The position numbers and the translations under genes were made by a program. Source: Chinchilla lanigera (Eukaryota > Chordata > Mammalia > Rodentia > Chinchillidae). From it: a stretch of 64,000 nt of DNA. Positions 32,122-43,780 of the stretch are shown one piece after another; the stretch's first letter is position 1; each line of letters starts with the position of its first letter. A model generated the notes under the pieces. The model did not search any database, was not told the origin of the DNA, and saw only the letters and a list, made by a program, of their open reading frames with translations. The stretch is from positions 3,820,450 through 3,884,449 of the forward strand of contig NW_004955465.1 of NCBI RefSeq assembly GCF_000276665.1, read 5' to 3'.

Positions 32122-32203
32122 ATTTTTTTTCTTGCACTGCTGGGATTGCACACAGGGTTTTGTGCATGCGAGGCAAGGGCTCTACTGAGTTACACCCCAG
32201 CCC
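32122..32203 (-). repeat. Diverged ID-type SINE, antisense
   Basis: TGCTGGGATTGCACACAGGG ... GGCAAGGGCTCTACTGAGTT ACACCCCAGCCCC is the reversed ID-type layout. Confidence 0.7.
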
Positions 32204-32524
32204 CTGTGTTGCCTTTTATGTGTAGAGAGATGTATGTTCTAAAAATATTGGATGAGATATAGAACCAATGTTGGAATCATAATATTATACACTAAATAGA
32301 TGGAGCATTGGCAATGTTTGATCAAGTAATGCAATTGCAGTAAAGCTGCAATGGAAAGCAGATTATTAAATTGAGAACAGAATTAGAATTTATATCAAAT
32401 TGTTTTTAAACAAAGCTACTGTAAAACAAATATAAGTATTTGTTTAACTAATTCTTACTGCTGTACAGAGGCATAAGGGTGGGATGAGGGAATTGGGGCA
32501 AAAACATTTCTACAAATGACACAG

Positions 32525-32660
32525 TAGCCAGGAGTGGTGGCCCATACTTGTAATTCCAGCAGTCTGGGAGGCTGAGGCAGGAGGATCACAAGTTCCAGCA
32601 TAGCCTGGGCAACTTAATGACTTAGCAAGCCCCTGTCTCAAAATTAAAAACAAAATTAAT
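32525..32660 (+). repeat. B1-type SINE (composite-family B1 half)
   Basis: GCCAGGAGTGGTGGCCCATA ... GGAGGCTGAGGCAGGAGGAT ... AACTTAATGACTTAGCAAGC ... CTGTCTCAAAATTAAAAAC. Confidence 0.8.
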
Positions 32661-32669
32661 TCTGGAAAG

Positions 32670-34030
32670 ATAGAATAGATAAAACTCTTGAAGACACTGG
32701 TGTAGGGAAAGACTTTATGACTAAAACCCTGATTGCACAGGAACTATCACAAAGAATCAACAAATGTGATCTCATTAAAAAGCTTTTGCACAGCAAGGGA
32801 GAACAGAGTGAAGAGACAACTAACAGTGTCAGAAAAAAATGTTTGCCAGCTGTTCCTCAGACAAAGGATTACTACTGAGAACAAAGAACTCAAAAAAATC
32901 AGACCTCTCAAATTTAAACACCCAGGCAGGGGAAATAGCACAGTGGCACAAGTGCCTGTCTACAAGGTCCTAAGTTTGATTCCTGGTACCAAAAACAAAA
33001 TAAAATAAAATAAAATAAAATAAAAAAATAAAGACCCAATCAAAAAATGTACACCTGAGATGAATACACATTTTTCAGATGAAGAAATACTAACAGCAAA
33101 TAAATGTACGAAAAAATGTTCAGCATCACTGGTCATTTGAGAAATGCAAATTAAAACACTGAGATTCCATCTCACCCCAGAAAGAATAGCTATCATCAAG
33201 AAATCAACCAGTAACTAATTGTGGAAGGGTTTGGGGAAAAAGGAACACTTTTCCACTGTTGGGAGTGTAGACTGGTGCAACCACTGTGGAAATCAGTGTG
33301 GAGATTCCTTAGAAAGCTAGGATTGGAGGTCCCATTTGACCCGGCTATTCCCCCTCTGGGTATCTTCCCAGAAGAATGAAAAGCATCATACCACAGCCAC
33401 AGCTGTATATGTGCACTCATGTTTATAGCAGCACAATTTGTAATAGCTAGATCTTGGAAACAGCCCAAATGCCCATCAAACAAGGAATGGATAAAAAGGA
33501 TGTAGTCTTTTTATACAATGGAGTACTACTCAGCCATAAAGAAGGCTAAACTGGAGACTTTTATAGATAAATGGATGCAACCTGAGGCCATATTCATAAG
33601 TGAAATAAGCCAGATGCACACGTGTAAACATCACCTTATCTCCCTAGTGTGAGAAGCTGAAAGAGTAAACAAGATCTAAAATGTACAATAGATATTGTAA
33701 AATGGGAAGAAACTGTTCAAAAGGAAAGAAATCTGAGATGGGGGAATGGAGAAAAAAAGGAAGAGAAAACCAAAAAATGTATAAAGATAGTTAAATGGCT
33801 TTACCACTGTAGAAGACAGTTAAATAGTTATACTACTAATTTCTCTTACTTCATTGAAAAGGAAGATTTGTGCTAATATTGCTTGGGCAATTAGATGCTG
33901 ATATCTTGTACTCTGAGTAACTAATTTAAAGATAGTAATATGCAATGCGTTAACCATTGTTACCCTCCTCTTATTTTGTTTTGAAATTTTGGTTTTTTTC
34001 TCTGTAAAATAAAAATAAATTTACCTTTGG
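32670..34030 (+). mobile_element. L1 LINE, 5'-truncated, with ID insertion
   Basis: The ORF2 C-terminal region is homologous to the L1 at 8712-10524: fragments equivalent to NPIKKWA, AIREMQIKT (33140-33160), [16 protein letters not shown] (33300-33350) and [16 protein letters not shown] (33490-33545). It is followed by a 3' UTR with one copy of the GAxTAAC..AAAGATA unit (about 33915) and an A-rich end. Indels and stops make it inactive. Confidence 0.8.
32924..33030 (+). repeat. ID SINE inserted in L1, with (AAAAT)n tail
   Basis: GGCAGGGGAAATAGCACAGT ... TTTGATTCCTGGTACC with internal shortening, then repeated AAAAT. It interrupts the L1 at 32670-34030 close to where the ID at 9362 interrupts its L1. 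Confidence 0.8.
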
Positions 34031-34117
34031 GAAAAATCTATGAGTTTGACAACTTCTCAATGCTTAAAAGATTTTCCTGATGAGGTCTATGGTGATATTA
34101 ACAAAAAAAATTAAAAA

Positions 34118-34182
34118 GGGCTGGGAATGTAGCTCAGTGCAAAGTCCCTGGGTTTAGTCCCCAGCACCCCCCGCAAAATCTG
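34118..34182 (+). repeat. Short ID-type (dID-like) SINE
   Basis: GGGCTGGGAATGTAGCTCAG TGCAAAGTCC ... TAGTCCCCAGCACC: ID half with the central deletion seen in B1-dID composites. Confidence 0.7.
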
Positions 34183-34389
34183 ACAACATTCCAGTTCAAT
34201 ATTTTAGAGTTTTTAATGAGTCAAGGGCCTACCACCTGCTCAGCTTGTTTTGTGATGTGCAGAACTACTCTAGATTCAATGTCAGAGTCTCACTTTTCTC
34301 TTATCCTGTCCTTATTAGTGTATGAGGCACACGGTAGTTTCACCTGGTTGGGGAACTGGTACATGTATAAATCATATCTTCATCATCTT

Positions 34390-34560
34390 CAGCCCCTTTA
34401 ACCCCCAGCCCCCTGTCCTCCTTTCTTCACCTGATACCTTTGCCCATCTTCAAAAGTCTCCCTGTTTCTGCCATCTCTCCTTTATTTTATGCTTTAACTG
34501 ATTGGCATCTGGAGTTTCTCATATAAAAGAAATCATGTGATCGGTGTGAGGACTGTGGAG
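34390..34560 (-). mobile_element. Possible antisense L1 3'-end fragment
   Basis: Pyrimidine-rich text followed by GAGTTTCTCATATAAAAGAA and ATCATGTGAT resembles the reversed 3' region of ancient L1s, and a similar phrase occurs near 20090. The match is short. Confidence 0.35.
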
Positions 34561-34734
34561 GGTTGGGGGATGTAAATACAAGCTACATCCAGGGAGACCG
34601 TCAAAGGGACCGTCCTGATTCACTCAGCCCGGCTTGATGAGAAACCGGTGATGCTGTTTTGTAGCTGAATCTGCTCCACCCACTGAGGGAGCTAAGTGCT
34701 ATCCCAGACCTTGGGAGTGTGATCGAACGGACTG

Positions 34735-35065
34735 AGTGTTTATTTCCCCCCAATGCATACTAGAAATCCTAAGTCTCAAGGTAATGATATGAAGGTGTGG
34801 CGCCTTTGGGACAATAGGACATTAGGGGTGGGATTAGTACCCTGATGAAAGAGGCCTCAGCGAGCTCACTGGTCCCTTCCTCGAGTGAGGACACAGCGGG
34901 AGGCGCCACCTGCCGACAGCAAAGTGTGCCCTCCTGGACACTGGCACTCCTGGAGCACAGATCTTGGACTTCCTAGTCTCCAGAACTGGGAAGAATAAGT
35001 TTCTGCTGCTTGTGAGTAACACTGCCTACGGGATTTTGTGATAGCAACCCAAATAAAGATGGTAG
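34735..35065 (+). mobile_element. MaLR-type LTR (MST/MLT1-like)
   Basis: Ordered landmarks: CCTAAGTCTCAAGGTAATGA, GTGTGGCGCCTTTGGGACAA, GGGATTAGTACCCTGATGAA, GAGTGAGGACACAGCGGGAG, AGATCTTGGACTTCCTAGTC, CCAGAACTGGGAAGAATAAG, and a TTTTGTGATAGCAACCCAAA end. Confidence 0.75.
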
Positions 35066-35220
35066 GTATCGTTTTGTTGAGTCAACTATAAAATCCAAGT
35101 CCAGGTCAAGATGGCAGGCCCTTTGGCTACCTGACCTACGGTGTCCTTCTCCCTTCTGTTTGTGACCCTGTCCAGTTAACAAATGTGTGTCTTCTTCTGC
35201 CCACGAAATCTAGCCTCCAT

Positions 35221-35307
35221 GGGCTGGAGCTTTTGCCTAGTACACACGAGGCTCTGGATTCCTTCGTTAGCACCACAAGATCAAAAACAAAAACAAAAAC
35301 AAAAAAA
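35221..35307 (+). repeat. Degenerate ID-like SINE with (AAAAC)n tail
   Basis: GGGCTGGAGCTTTTGCCTAG TACACACGAGGCTCTGGATT and an A/C-rich tail. Confidence 0.5.
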
Positions 35308-35309
35308 GT

Positions 35310-38300
35310 CTAGCTGTGCCATTAATTCAAGAGGATATATTCTAAAGCATATTAAAATGATACAGCATGGTGCCAGCAGTTTATTTGCAGATATTATCTG
35401 AGAGATAAGCAACAGCAATAAAATTAAAAAAAGCTGTAAAATTCAAGTCAGATGTATTTGGGTAACAGTTTTGCAGCTTTTTTGAATGATTTTTTTTTTT
35501 TTTAATTTAGGGGAGGAAGCGTATGCTCTTGATCATTAAGATACAGAAAAAAGACCGAGTCTATCTGGTTTCCTGATGTACCATGAAAGTCTCACACATG
35601 GCTGGTACTAATAAATACCAACAAGCAGTTAAAATAAAGGAAGATTTGAGACTTGGGATGGGGGTCTTGCTTTTATTTTCTGAGTCATCCCAGCTCATTG
35701 TCCAGGGGTGCATACACTCCTCATCCTAGGAAAGGGTATCGCCCTTGTCACTTATGCAGAATTTCATTCTGTTACTGAAGAAGCAAGCACAAGAAATCTC
35801 CAGGTGAAGGATGAACACAACCCTGAGTACCCCGGATGTGGAACAATTAAAGAGCCATAGTTATTTGGTGCAGTCTTTGCGTTACTTATGTAGAAACCTA
35901 TAAAAAATAATAGGTGATTAAGTTTTTGAGAAGTGCCGGGCTTGGGGCAAGCGTGATGCCTGTTTCCTCTGTCCTTGGAGAATCACACACAGCTTTTCTT
36001 CTGGATGCTTCCCCAGTGCTAATGCAAAGACTACGGTGGTGATACAGGGGTGGCCTGGTCGTGTCCTCCCACGGAGTGTGGTACAGACGCAGAGCACACA
36101 TCTGTGGACGAGCAGCCCCGAAGTGGGACAATTTCAACAGAATGTCCCACGCACAAACCCGAGATGAAAGGCCGTCCTCGAACCTCGCAGAGAATTCGCT
36201 TGAAGGATGGACACAGCAGAGTGCCCCACTGGAGAGAAAGGCGAATAAGTAATAACAGTAAAGCACAGATGCAGCGCAGCTTGTTACATTCACTTTCTGT
36301 TTTCCCTGCAACATGTCAGCCCCGTCATTTGACCCATGGGCCTCTTGCCCAGCCTTCCCCACTGCACAGTGACCCCGGGCCCCTTCCCGTGCCTTAACTA
36401 AGCTTAAGTCAGGGGTTCCCCTGCAGCGTGGGCCGCAGTGTGTTTCAAAGGCTGCGGCTCCAGAGTTTTCCCATGGGTTTCAAGTGACTGAGTCTGCTGG
36501 CTCCTGGTCCTGGCTGTGCATTCGTACTTAACCCCAGACCTCGTCTAATCCCAGAGAGCCTCATTGCGCTGGTTGGGTCAGGGACTGAGGCTCTCAAACT
36601 GGGCAACCTTCCCCCGATGGTTTCAGTGTGCAGCAGGGCTTAGAGCCAGTGGTTGAAGCGGCTTTGCTCCGCCCCGACTTCACAGCGAAGAGTGGACTTT
36701 GGATGAACACACCCTGTACTCTCCAAATCTCAGGACCCCAGAGCCCAAGCAAATTGCAGGCCGACAGCTCTCTGAGCGGGGCCTGCTCACCAATGGGCCA
36801 TTCCTCCTCTGCCAACTGCTGTGGATTTTGAGGGGCCCCTGAAGCTGAAGACTCCAATTCTTAGCAGAATCATTAGAACCATCCATAAAGAATACTCCCC
36901 AAAGCCTGACTTGCAGCGCACTTTCTCAAAAGAAGTAGCCTTTGCTCTGCTGTCCCTCAGGATCGACAAAAGATCCAAATCATTAGGCCAGGTGCTGGTC
37001 TCAAATTTCCCTTTCTGATCCCTTCTTCCTTTCAAGACATTCATTAGAAGGAATATTAATACCTGATCATTTCAGACACTTCTTTATTCTTTGGCCTAAG
37101 CATGTACCTCTGTAGAGTTTTCTGTGATATTTATGTTAAAATCACCCTCTTGTTATAATTTTCAGTCATACAATTCATTCAAAAAGTGATTACAGAGGCT
37201 CTCCTATGTCCCAGCTTGTGGGCCCCTGAGAAACATAATAAAAATGTTCTTAGTTGTTCCCACATCTTCTCACACCCCACGCACTGCCTCCACCTCGGGG
37301 AAGTGCTTCCCATGGAGGTCTGTAAGCTCGTACCCAAGCTCCTCACCCAAGCTTTACTTCTACAGGTTTTACAACTTTTCCCTTTCAAGCATCCCTGAGA
37401 GTTGAAGGGGCCGTGCAGCGAGTGCTTACACGCTCACCAAGCCCACCGTTACCGTTCTCCTCTTTCCCCTCTTACACATCCATCCGTCTCTATCTACTCA
37501 CCAGTTCATTTGCTTTGGATGTTTCAGAGTCACAGGCATCCACACGCTTTTCCGCATCTACTCCAGCCTGAGTTGCTTTTGTCAGGGCTCGGTGTTGGTT
37601 TACTGATTTAAACTCCCACACAACGTAACACCTGCTCCTAAGCGTGCCACTCAGGGAGCCGTGAGGAGCACCAGATGGCTGTGCTAAGCAAACCTCTGTG
37701 GAAATGCGGTCCATGAAGGGTGGAGGACCACCCGGATGACTCTCCTTGAAAGAAGAGCAGTTCTCTCCGTTTTGGCTGAGCCTGACCCTATTTCCACGTA
37801 CTGATGAGTGCAGAGCTGGCTAGGACTTCTCCTATCCCCTCAATTGGCTTGAAGCAGTGCAAATCGTCCCAGCCAAGGTGCTGATGTGTAGTCTTTGAAG
37901 CAAAGAAGACAGGGCAGTGCTTCCCCTCCCCACTTAGCTCCCCCAAAACGTGTATGAGCTGAGGTGGGATGGAGAGCCTTGAGATAAGAGACCCCGAGAT
38001 AGGAGCCTATGACTTCCCAGGTTATAAAAGCTTATACATCAAAGCTGAAGCCCCAACCCCCAAACATACCTCAGTTGTGTCATGCAGATTACTCGCTCTG
38101 CACATCCTCTGTCTGCATATTACAGAGGTGATTTCAGGCCTCCTGCCCAGCCCAGATCACGGCACTCGAGGACTTCCTGTACTTCCTGCCATTCTCACAG
38201 TCACTCATCCTCAAGCCACGCCCTTTTTCACGAATTAGTAAAACCCGGGTTCTGCCCTGAATCAAGGCCTTTGTTCCAGTGAGCTGTCATCGCAGCAGGA

Positions 38301-38647
38301 CTCAGGGGCCCCTTGGCTCTACGTTATTTTGGATATATTATCATGCTTTTATGTATGCTGTGGGTTGCACCGAAAGTGGTAGATTGGAATTAACTGCATG
38401 GAATGCCAATAACTTTTCTATGGGATTACAAATATAAGCTTCCTGGACCTCAAGGAGGACTGGGAAGGGCTCTTTATAATTAAGATCACCCCAGAAGGTT
38501 CTAGAAGGTTCTCTTTCCAGGCAGCATCCCCCATACTTCCCAGAGGCAACCACTGCTCTGGATCCTCCCTGCTGCTAGCATGGATTCATCCATACGTTGG
38601 TTTTGGTTGATCTAGAATCAATCTCTCTCTCTCTCTCTCTCTGTCTA

Positions 38648-38680
<33 letters not shown>

Positions 38681-39385
38681 GTCACATACCCACACAGTAT
38701 GCAGGGAAAATAATGCACCCACATGGAACATGCACAGACACGTTTGTGGTCATCATCTCCTAAACAGTATAGTGTGACAACTATGGACACGGTGCATGGA
38801 TCTATACCTTGTTCTCTCCATACTTTCAGGACAGTTGGTTCCCAGACTTGCTCCTGTAGCAGTCTTTGGATGCTCAGATCCCTTCTGTAAAATGCATAGC
38901 ATTCGCCTGTAATCTACGCACTTCCTCCCAGCTACGTGAGTTTTCTCTAGACTACCTATAATTCAATGTCAGTGCTATGTAGATAGCTGTATTGTTTAAG
39001 GGATAAGGACAAGAAAGCAATGTCTGTTTGTGTTCAGGACAGACACATTTTCCCCATATATCTTCTATCGTGTGGGTGTTGGACCCATACAAAAACAGAC
39101 ATAAAGTGCTCTTGTTTCTTGAAGGAATAAATACTTGTTGAAAATGTGCTAGGTGAACACTAGATCTATGGTTTATCATGTACTTTTAAATGTTTTTATT
39201 TTACTGTAATATAGGCGGATATTAATAAAGAAAACATAAAAAGCACTCTTCCTACATCTGTAAAAAAATAAAATTTCCTAACAAAATAATTAGAGAATAA
39301 TGATAGTTAATACACTGTGCATTGCGATCTTAAAAGAATGGCCGAAGTTACTCATTTCATTTATGTTAGTAGCTTTTCTTTGTTT
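35310..39385. other. Repeat-poor intergenic block
   Basis: Four kilobases with only the CT/CTGT microsatellite at 38621. No exon was recognised. Its unique character could reflect old, conserved or simply eroded sequence. Confidence 0.5.
38621..38681. repeat. (CT)n(CTGT)n microsatellite
   Basis: CT units, then GTCT units, then CT again. Confidence 0.97.
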
Positions 39386-39389
39386 ATTT

Positions 39390-39740
39390 CAAGTGCTCTT
39401 TCGGGTAAAGCTATTTTTATTTGGCATAATATGTTTTAATTGATCGTATGGTTGGACGTAGCAATAGTTTGTTCCTTTTTTCTTGCTTTCATTGTGCGAA
39501 GTTACCGCAGGTGATTTAGCTGTTCTCTGATTGGTTGTCCTCAGTTTGGGGCTCTTATGAATACAGCTATCATAGCTTTCCAAAGTCTCTTTGGGGATAT
39601 GGATTTTCATTTCTCTTGTGTAAATAACCCATGAGTGCAGTGTCCACGTTCTGAGTATGTACTCAGCTTTATGAAAAACTGCTAGACCCTTGCAAGATTC
39701 ATTTTTAAACTGCTAAGACACTGAAGTTGTGCACACTTAG
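39390..39740 (-). mobile_element. Old L1 (L1M-type) fragment, antisense
   Basis: The + strand shows the reverse of the ORF2 end: TAATTGATCGTATGGTTGGA, then TTATGAATACAGCTATCAT, then TTTCATTTCTCTTGTGTAAA, then ACTTTATGAAAAACTGC-like sequence. Order and spacing match antisense L1M. Confidence 0.65.
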
Positions 39741-39934
39741 AGGGAGAAAAATAACATATGGGTACATCAGTGCTAAGTGTGTCAACCTTCTCTGCTCTCT
39801 GGGTAAATATTTACTTATTTAAGATGGTGCAGAGAAAAATTAAAGAAGACCACGGAAGTTCCCTGGGGCCCTGTGCACCTGTAGTTGCGTCTTTATCACA
39901 AATCCTTGCTTCGTTTTTTTAAATGTGCACCGCA

Positions 39935-40060
39935 GCAGGGGTTGGTGGCTCAGGCCTGCAATCTCAACTACTCAGGGAGCTGACTGAGGAAGATTGCAAG
40001 TTCAAGCCCAGCCTGGGGAACTTAACATACAAAACCGTGCCTGGAAAATTTTAAAAAGGG
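39935..40060 (+). repeat. Degenerate B1-dID B1 half
   Basis: GGTTGGTGGCTCAGGCCTGC ... TTGCAAGTTCAAGCCCAGCC TGGGGAACTTAAC ... AAAATTTTAAAAAGGG linker. Confidence 0.65.
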
Positions 40061-40300
40061 AGATGGTGGAGTCATACAGTTGTTCAGTGCTTCCGGAGTC
40101 CATGCTCCAGGGCTGCAAAAGCAAACCTGAATGGAAGCTAGAGCTCCCTCCTCTGCCCTGCCGCCTTTCCTTTCCAGGGGCAGCAACCCCCGCCGAGGTG
40201 GCCCGAGTCACCCAGAAGCATTCTGTGGCTCCCGCACCTACGCCATCTCTGGAGTGAACGGAATGACACCCCACCTACCTGAGATAGAAAGACTCTCTCT

Positions 40301-40886
40301 NNNNNNNNNNNNNNNNNNNNNNNNNNNNNNNNNNNNNNNNNNNNNNNNNNNNNNNNNNNNNNNNNNNNNNNNNNNNNNNNNNNNNNNNNNNNNNNNNNNN
40401 NNNNNNNNNNNNNNNNNNNNNNNNNNNNNNNNNNNNNNNNNNNNNNNNNNNNNNNNNNNNNNNNNNNNNNNNNNNNNNNNNNNNNNNNNNNNNNNNNNNN
40501 NNNNNNNNNNNNNNNNNNNNNNNNNNNNNNNNNNNNNNNNNNNNNNNNNNNNNNNNNNNNNNNNNNNNNNNNNNNNNNNNNNNNNNNNNNNNNNNNNNNN
40601 NNNNNNNNNNNNNNNNNNNNNNNNNNNNNNNNNNNNNNNNNNNNNNNNNNNNNNNNNNNNNNNNNNNNNNNNNNNNNNNNNNNNNNNNNNNNNNNNNNNN
40701 NNNNNNNNNNNNNNNNNNNNNNNNNNNNNNNNNNNNNNNNNNNNNNNNNNNNNNNNNNNNNNNNNNNNNNNNNNNNNNNNNNNNNNNNNNNNNNNNNNNN
40801 NNNNNNNNNNNNNNNNNNNNNNNNNNNNNNNNNNNNNNNNNNNNNNNNNNNNNNNNNNNNNNNNNNNNNNNNNNNNNNNNNNNNNN
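40301..40886. other. Assembly gap (586 N)
   Basis: Unsequenced bases. The left edge is a CTCTCT run and the right edge is inside a reversed ID SINE. The gap probably holds simple repeat plus the ID poly(T) side. Confidence 1.
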
Positions 40887-40954
40887 GAACCGAACTCACG
40901 ACCTTGCGCTTGCCAGGCAGGCGCTTTGCCGCTGAGCTAAATCCCCAGCCCCTA
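40887..40954 (-). repeat. ID SINE, cut by the assembly gap
   Basis: Reversed, near-consensus ID head reads from the first base after the gap to CTAAATCCCCAGCCCC. Its poly(T) side must be inside the gap. Confidence 0.92.
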
Positions 40955-40959
40955 CTAGG

Positions 40960-42225
40960 GCAGTTTTTATTTGCCAGTTATACCTCAGTGACGCTGTGGA
41001 GCCGGGCTTTCAGCTAACAAAGCAGATGCAGGTATAAAGCCTCAAAATCAAATATTAACTTTTGCACTGCACTCTTTTTTCTGTAGAAAATACACGGCCA
41101 CAATGTAAAATTCAAAAGCACAAAAGGTGAGTTGAACAACTGTCTCTGTTCTTCCCCTTTCTCCCATTCATCCAGAGCTTCCTCCCAAAGACACCAACTG
41201 TGACTAACTGTAGATACCCCAAGCTTTTCCAAGCACATACGCATGTGTATTTCCAACAAATACAGCTGCGTATCACTTGTTCCGTTCATCACGCTGTGGC
41301 AGAGATTGCAAGTTGCCTGTTGCCAAGACCGTTAGTCCACTCTTTCTGTAACAGCACTCCAAACTTGGGGGGCTGCTCATGGCTACCCAGTTAAAACCTA
41401 CATCTTCCAGTCTTTCTTTTGAAGAACAACATTACCGTATAACTAAGTTCCAGGGAACTTAGAATAGAAGCCCGGATACATGTTACATTTCTTAAAAGTC
41501 TTCCTCTTTTTGCTAGCTGGAATGTGGATTTGGTGGCTGGAGCTCAAGCAGCCTCATTAGACCATAAAAATAGCTACTCCTGATGGCAGCACCACTAGAT
41601 AAAAGGAAGCTGGGTCCTGTTTATGGATTACGCTAGCTGGAAGATCAAACATTTTACAGTGGAGAAGTGAAAATAAAACAAATTCCAATGATAATTTAAA
41701 TTATTTCCAGAAGCATAGATGTTTGTTTCTATGATGTTTACGTCTTAATGTTTATCAAGTTTAGACCTCATCTCAGCGATAAGAAGAGATCAACTTTGTC
41801 ACGATAGGATCTTTGCATCCCCAAATATTTGTGTTTGAAATACTGGTTAGGAGATTAAATTCAAAGATCATCTAACTTTCTACTCATTAGAAAGAACCAC
41901 CGATAAGATATGGTACGGACTTTTATCTTTGGCAAAGCACCAGAAAAGTCCAACAAATGCGCTTTGAGCAAAATTCCAGTAGATGGCAGTGTTCACCAAC
42001 TTTTTTTCCTGAATAATCCATTCCAAGATTAGATTTTGTTAACAAGTGAAACGTATTTTTTTTTAATTTCTGAACTAGAATTTCACGTTTTTGTTACACG
42101 CTATTCTCTGAATTATAAACCTAACTGAAGTGATAATAGCATAATAGGAGAGTAATTGAGGTGAATTAACAGCGTTGGGCGCTTTTTTAAGTGCTGGAGA
42201 GGGGAAAGGGCTGGGGCTTTATTAC
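40960..42225. other. Repeat-free intergenic block with a CTCF-type motif
   Basis: AT-rich single-copy sequence holding the motif at 41976. No coding signal. Confidence 0.55.
41976..41989 (+). promoter_or_regulatory. CTCF-type motif, forward orientation
   Basis: CCAGTAGATGGCAG matches the 14-base CTCF core CCASYAGRKGGCRS at every position and is followed by TG, which also fits the extended motif. It lies in single-copy sequence about 15.6 kb upstream of the first TFAP2A exon. Confidence 0.55.
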
Positions 42226-42227
42226 TG

Positions 42228-42700
42228 ACTTTGCTATGGACTGAATTGTGTCCCCTCCCAAAATCCGTAGGCTGAAGACCCGTGCTCCTCCGATCTGGCT
42301 GTGTTTGCAGACAGAGCCTTAGGAAGGTAAAGTTAAATGAGGTCATAGGGAGGAGTCTTAACCTGATAAAGCCAGTGCTCTTAGAAGGAAAGTAATCTGG
42401 GGACACCTTTGCTGGTCGTTCGCCTGCCTAGCGTGGCAGGGCCCCGGATCTGATCCCCAGGGCTGCAGTAAAAAACAAGAGGAGGAACAGACCCAGATCT
42501 CTCTCCCCTCCCTCGCTCCCTCTCTCCTCTCTTCACACACACAGAGAAGACGCCGCCGCCGGGTGAAGAAACAGGAAGCAACTGTGAGCAATCTGGGAAC
42601 AGAAGCCGTCCCAGGAAGCAGCCCCAGTGGCACCTTGGGCTTGGATGTCCAGCCTGCAGGACTAAGAAAATAAAGGTCTGTGATCAAAGCCACCAATCCG
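42228..42700 (+). mobile_element. MLT1-like MaLR LTR with an old ID-like SINE inside
   Basis: GCTATGGACTGAATTGTGTC opens it; AAATGAGGTCATAGGGAGGA and GAAACAGGAAGCAACTGTGA follow, with CCAGCCTGCAGGACTAAGAA near the end. An ID-like stretch (42407-42475) splits it. Confidence 0.65.
42407..42475 (+). repeat. Degenerate ID-like SINE inside MLT1-like LTR
   Basis: TTTGCTGGTCGTTCGCCTGC CTAGCGTGGCAGGGCCCCGG then GATCCCCAGG and an A-run; many changes. Confidence 0.5.
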
Positions 42701-42990
42701 TCACAATAGTACTGCAGAAGCTCTGCTCGTATTTCTTTCAGCCCTGCCGGTCCCGAGAGGAGCCACTACACTTGCTTGCTGGCTGACAGCTGGAGGGTCA
42801 ACGGGACAAGCAGGCGGCTTCAGCGCCTGGCTTTCAGATGGTGAATTTGGGGAGGACGGTCAGACCCTGGCTCCCTCTCCCTGCTGGTTTTCTGCTTCCT
42901 CATCCACTGACCGTTGAGCGGCCCTAGCCCAGGTCTTGGGTCTGTCTTCACTGAGCTCAGCCCCACCACAGCCTGCAGTGCAGCTCTGCA

Positions 42991-43004
42991 GTGCCCTCTT
43001 CTGG
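42991..43004 (-). promoter_or_regulatory. CTCF-type motif, reverse orientation
   Basis: On the minus strand the core reads CCAGAAGAGGGCAC, 13 of 14 positions of the CTCF core, and is followed by TGCA as in many strong sites. It faces the motif at 41976, about 1 kb away. Confidence 0.45.
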
Positions 43005-43179
43005 GCCAGCTGGCTTCCGGAGTGCACAAGCGCTGGTTTTCCTCCTCCTCCTCCTTTGTCCGTCCTTCCCCGGGTGCCTTTGTGGATGCCTTTCAGTAAC
43101 GTTGGATAACCCCGGGGTCAATCTTGGGCCTCTGCTCTGTCACACCAGCTCTCCTGATGGCCGTGATCAGGCTCAGGGC

Positions 43180-43780
43180 CATTGCTACAGCTCCGAAGCA
43201 CCTTCTTGTCCCCATACTTGTCCCCCAGTGACACAGTCACCAAGGGGACGCTGTTAAAATACGAACCAGAGGGTGCGGGTGCTTGGCTCAAAAGCCTTCC
43301 AGGCTCTGCCCTTACTCAGAGAAAAGCTGAACGGTTGTCCCCGCGGCGCACAAGACCATTCACTGCTAGCACCTGCACTCCTATCCCGCACCTCTTCTCA
43401 TGGTCTCCTGGCCTCACTCCCACCATGCCAGCCAATGGTGTTTCTGCCTCAGGGCCCTTGTGCGTACTGATTCCCCTGCCTGGAATATTTCTCTGCTGAT
43501 GCAGATGTTACCTCAGCCTTGCGGGTACCTTTATCTAAGCTGCAAACCGCGTACTTTTAAACTTCCTACCTTCTTTTCTCCATTCCTGTTTCCCTTCAGC
43601 CCATACCATAGCCGAACGTACTATAGGTTTTGCTGATTGATTTCGTTCATTTTCTGTTTGCGCTCCCCTGGAATCCAAAGTCCATGAGGGGAGGGATCTT
43701 TGTCTTTTCACTGTTCTGGACTCAGAAGTAGAACCGTGCCTGGCACTGTGATGCAGATGGATCAGCTGAGGTACCGGAAG
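43180..43780 (+). mobile_element. LINE-2 (L2) 3'-end copy
   Basis: Diverged L2 hallmarks occur in order: CTCAAAAGCCTTCCAGGCTC near 43287, GCCTCAGGGCCCTTGTGC at 43446, CTGCCTGGAATATTTCTC at 43477, and at the end CCATGAGGGGAGGGATCTTT at 43682 and CCGTGCCTGGCACTGTGA at 43735. The reverse CTCF-like motif lies just upstream. Confidence 0.75.

Noticed and set aside
37670..37690. CACCAGATGGCTG as a CTCF site
   Set aside because: Two mismatches in the core and no extended match.
40131..40940. Long open frames on both strands across the gap
   Set aside because: They are mostly unknown bases and end in an ID SINE.
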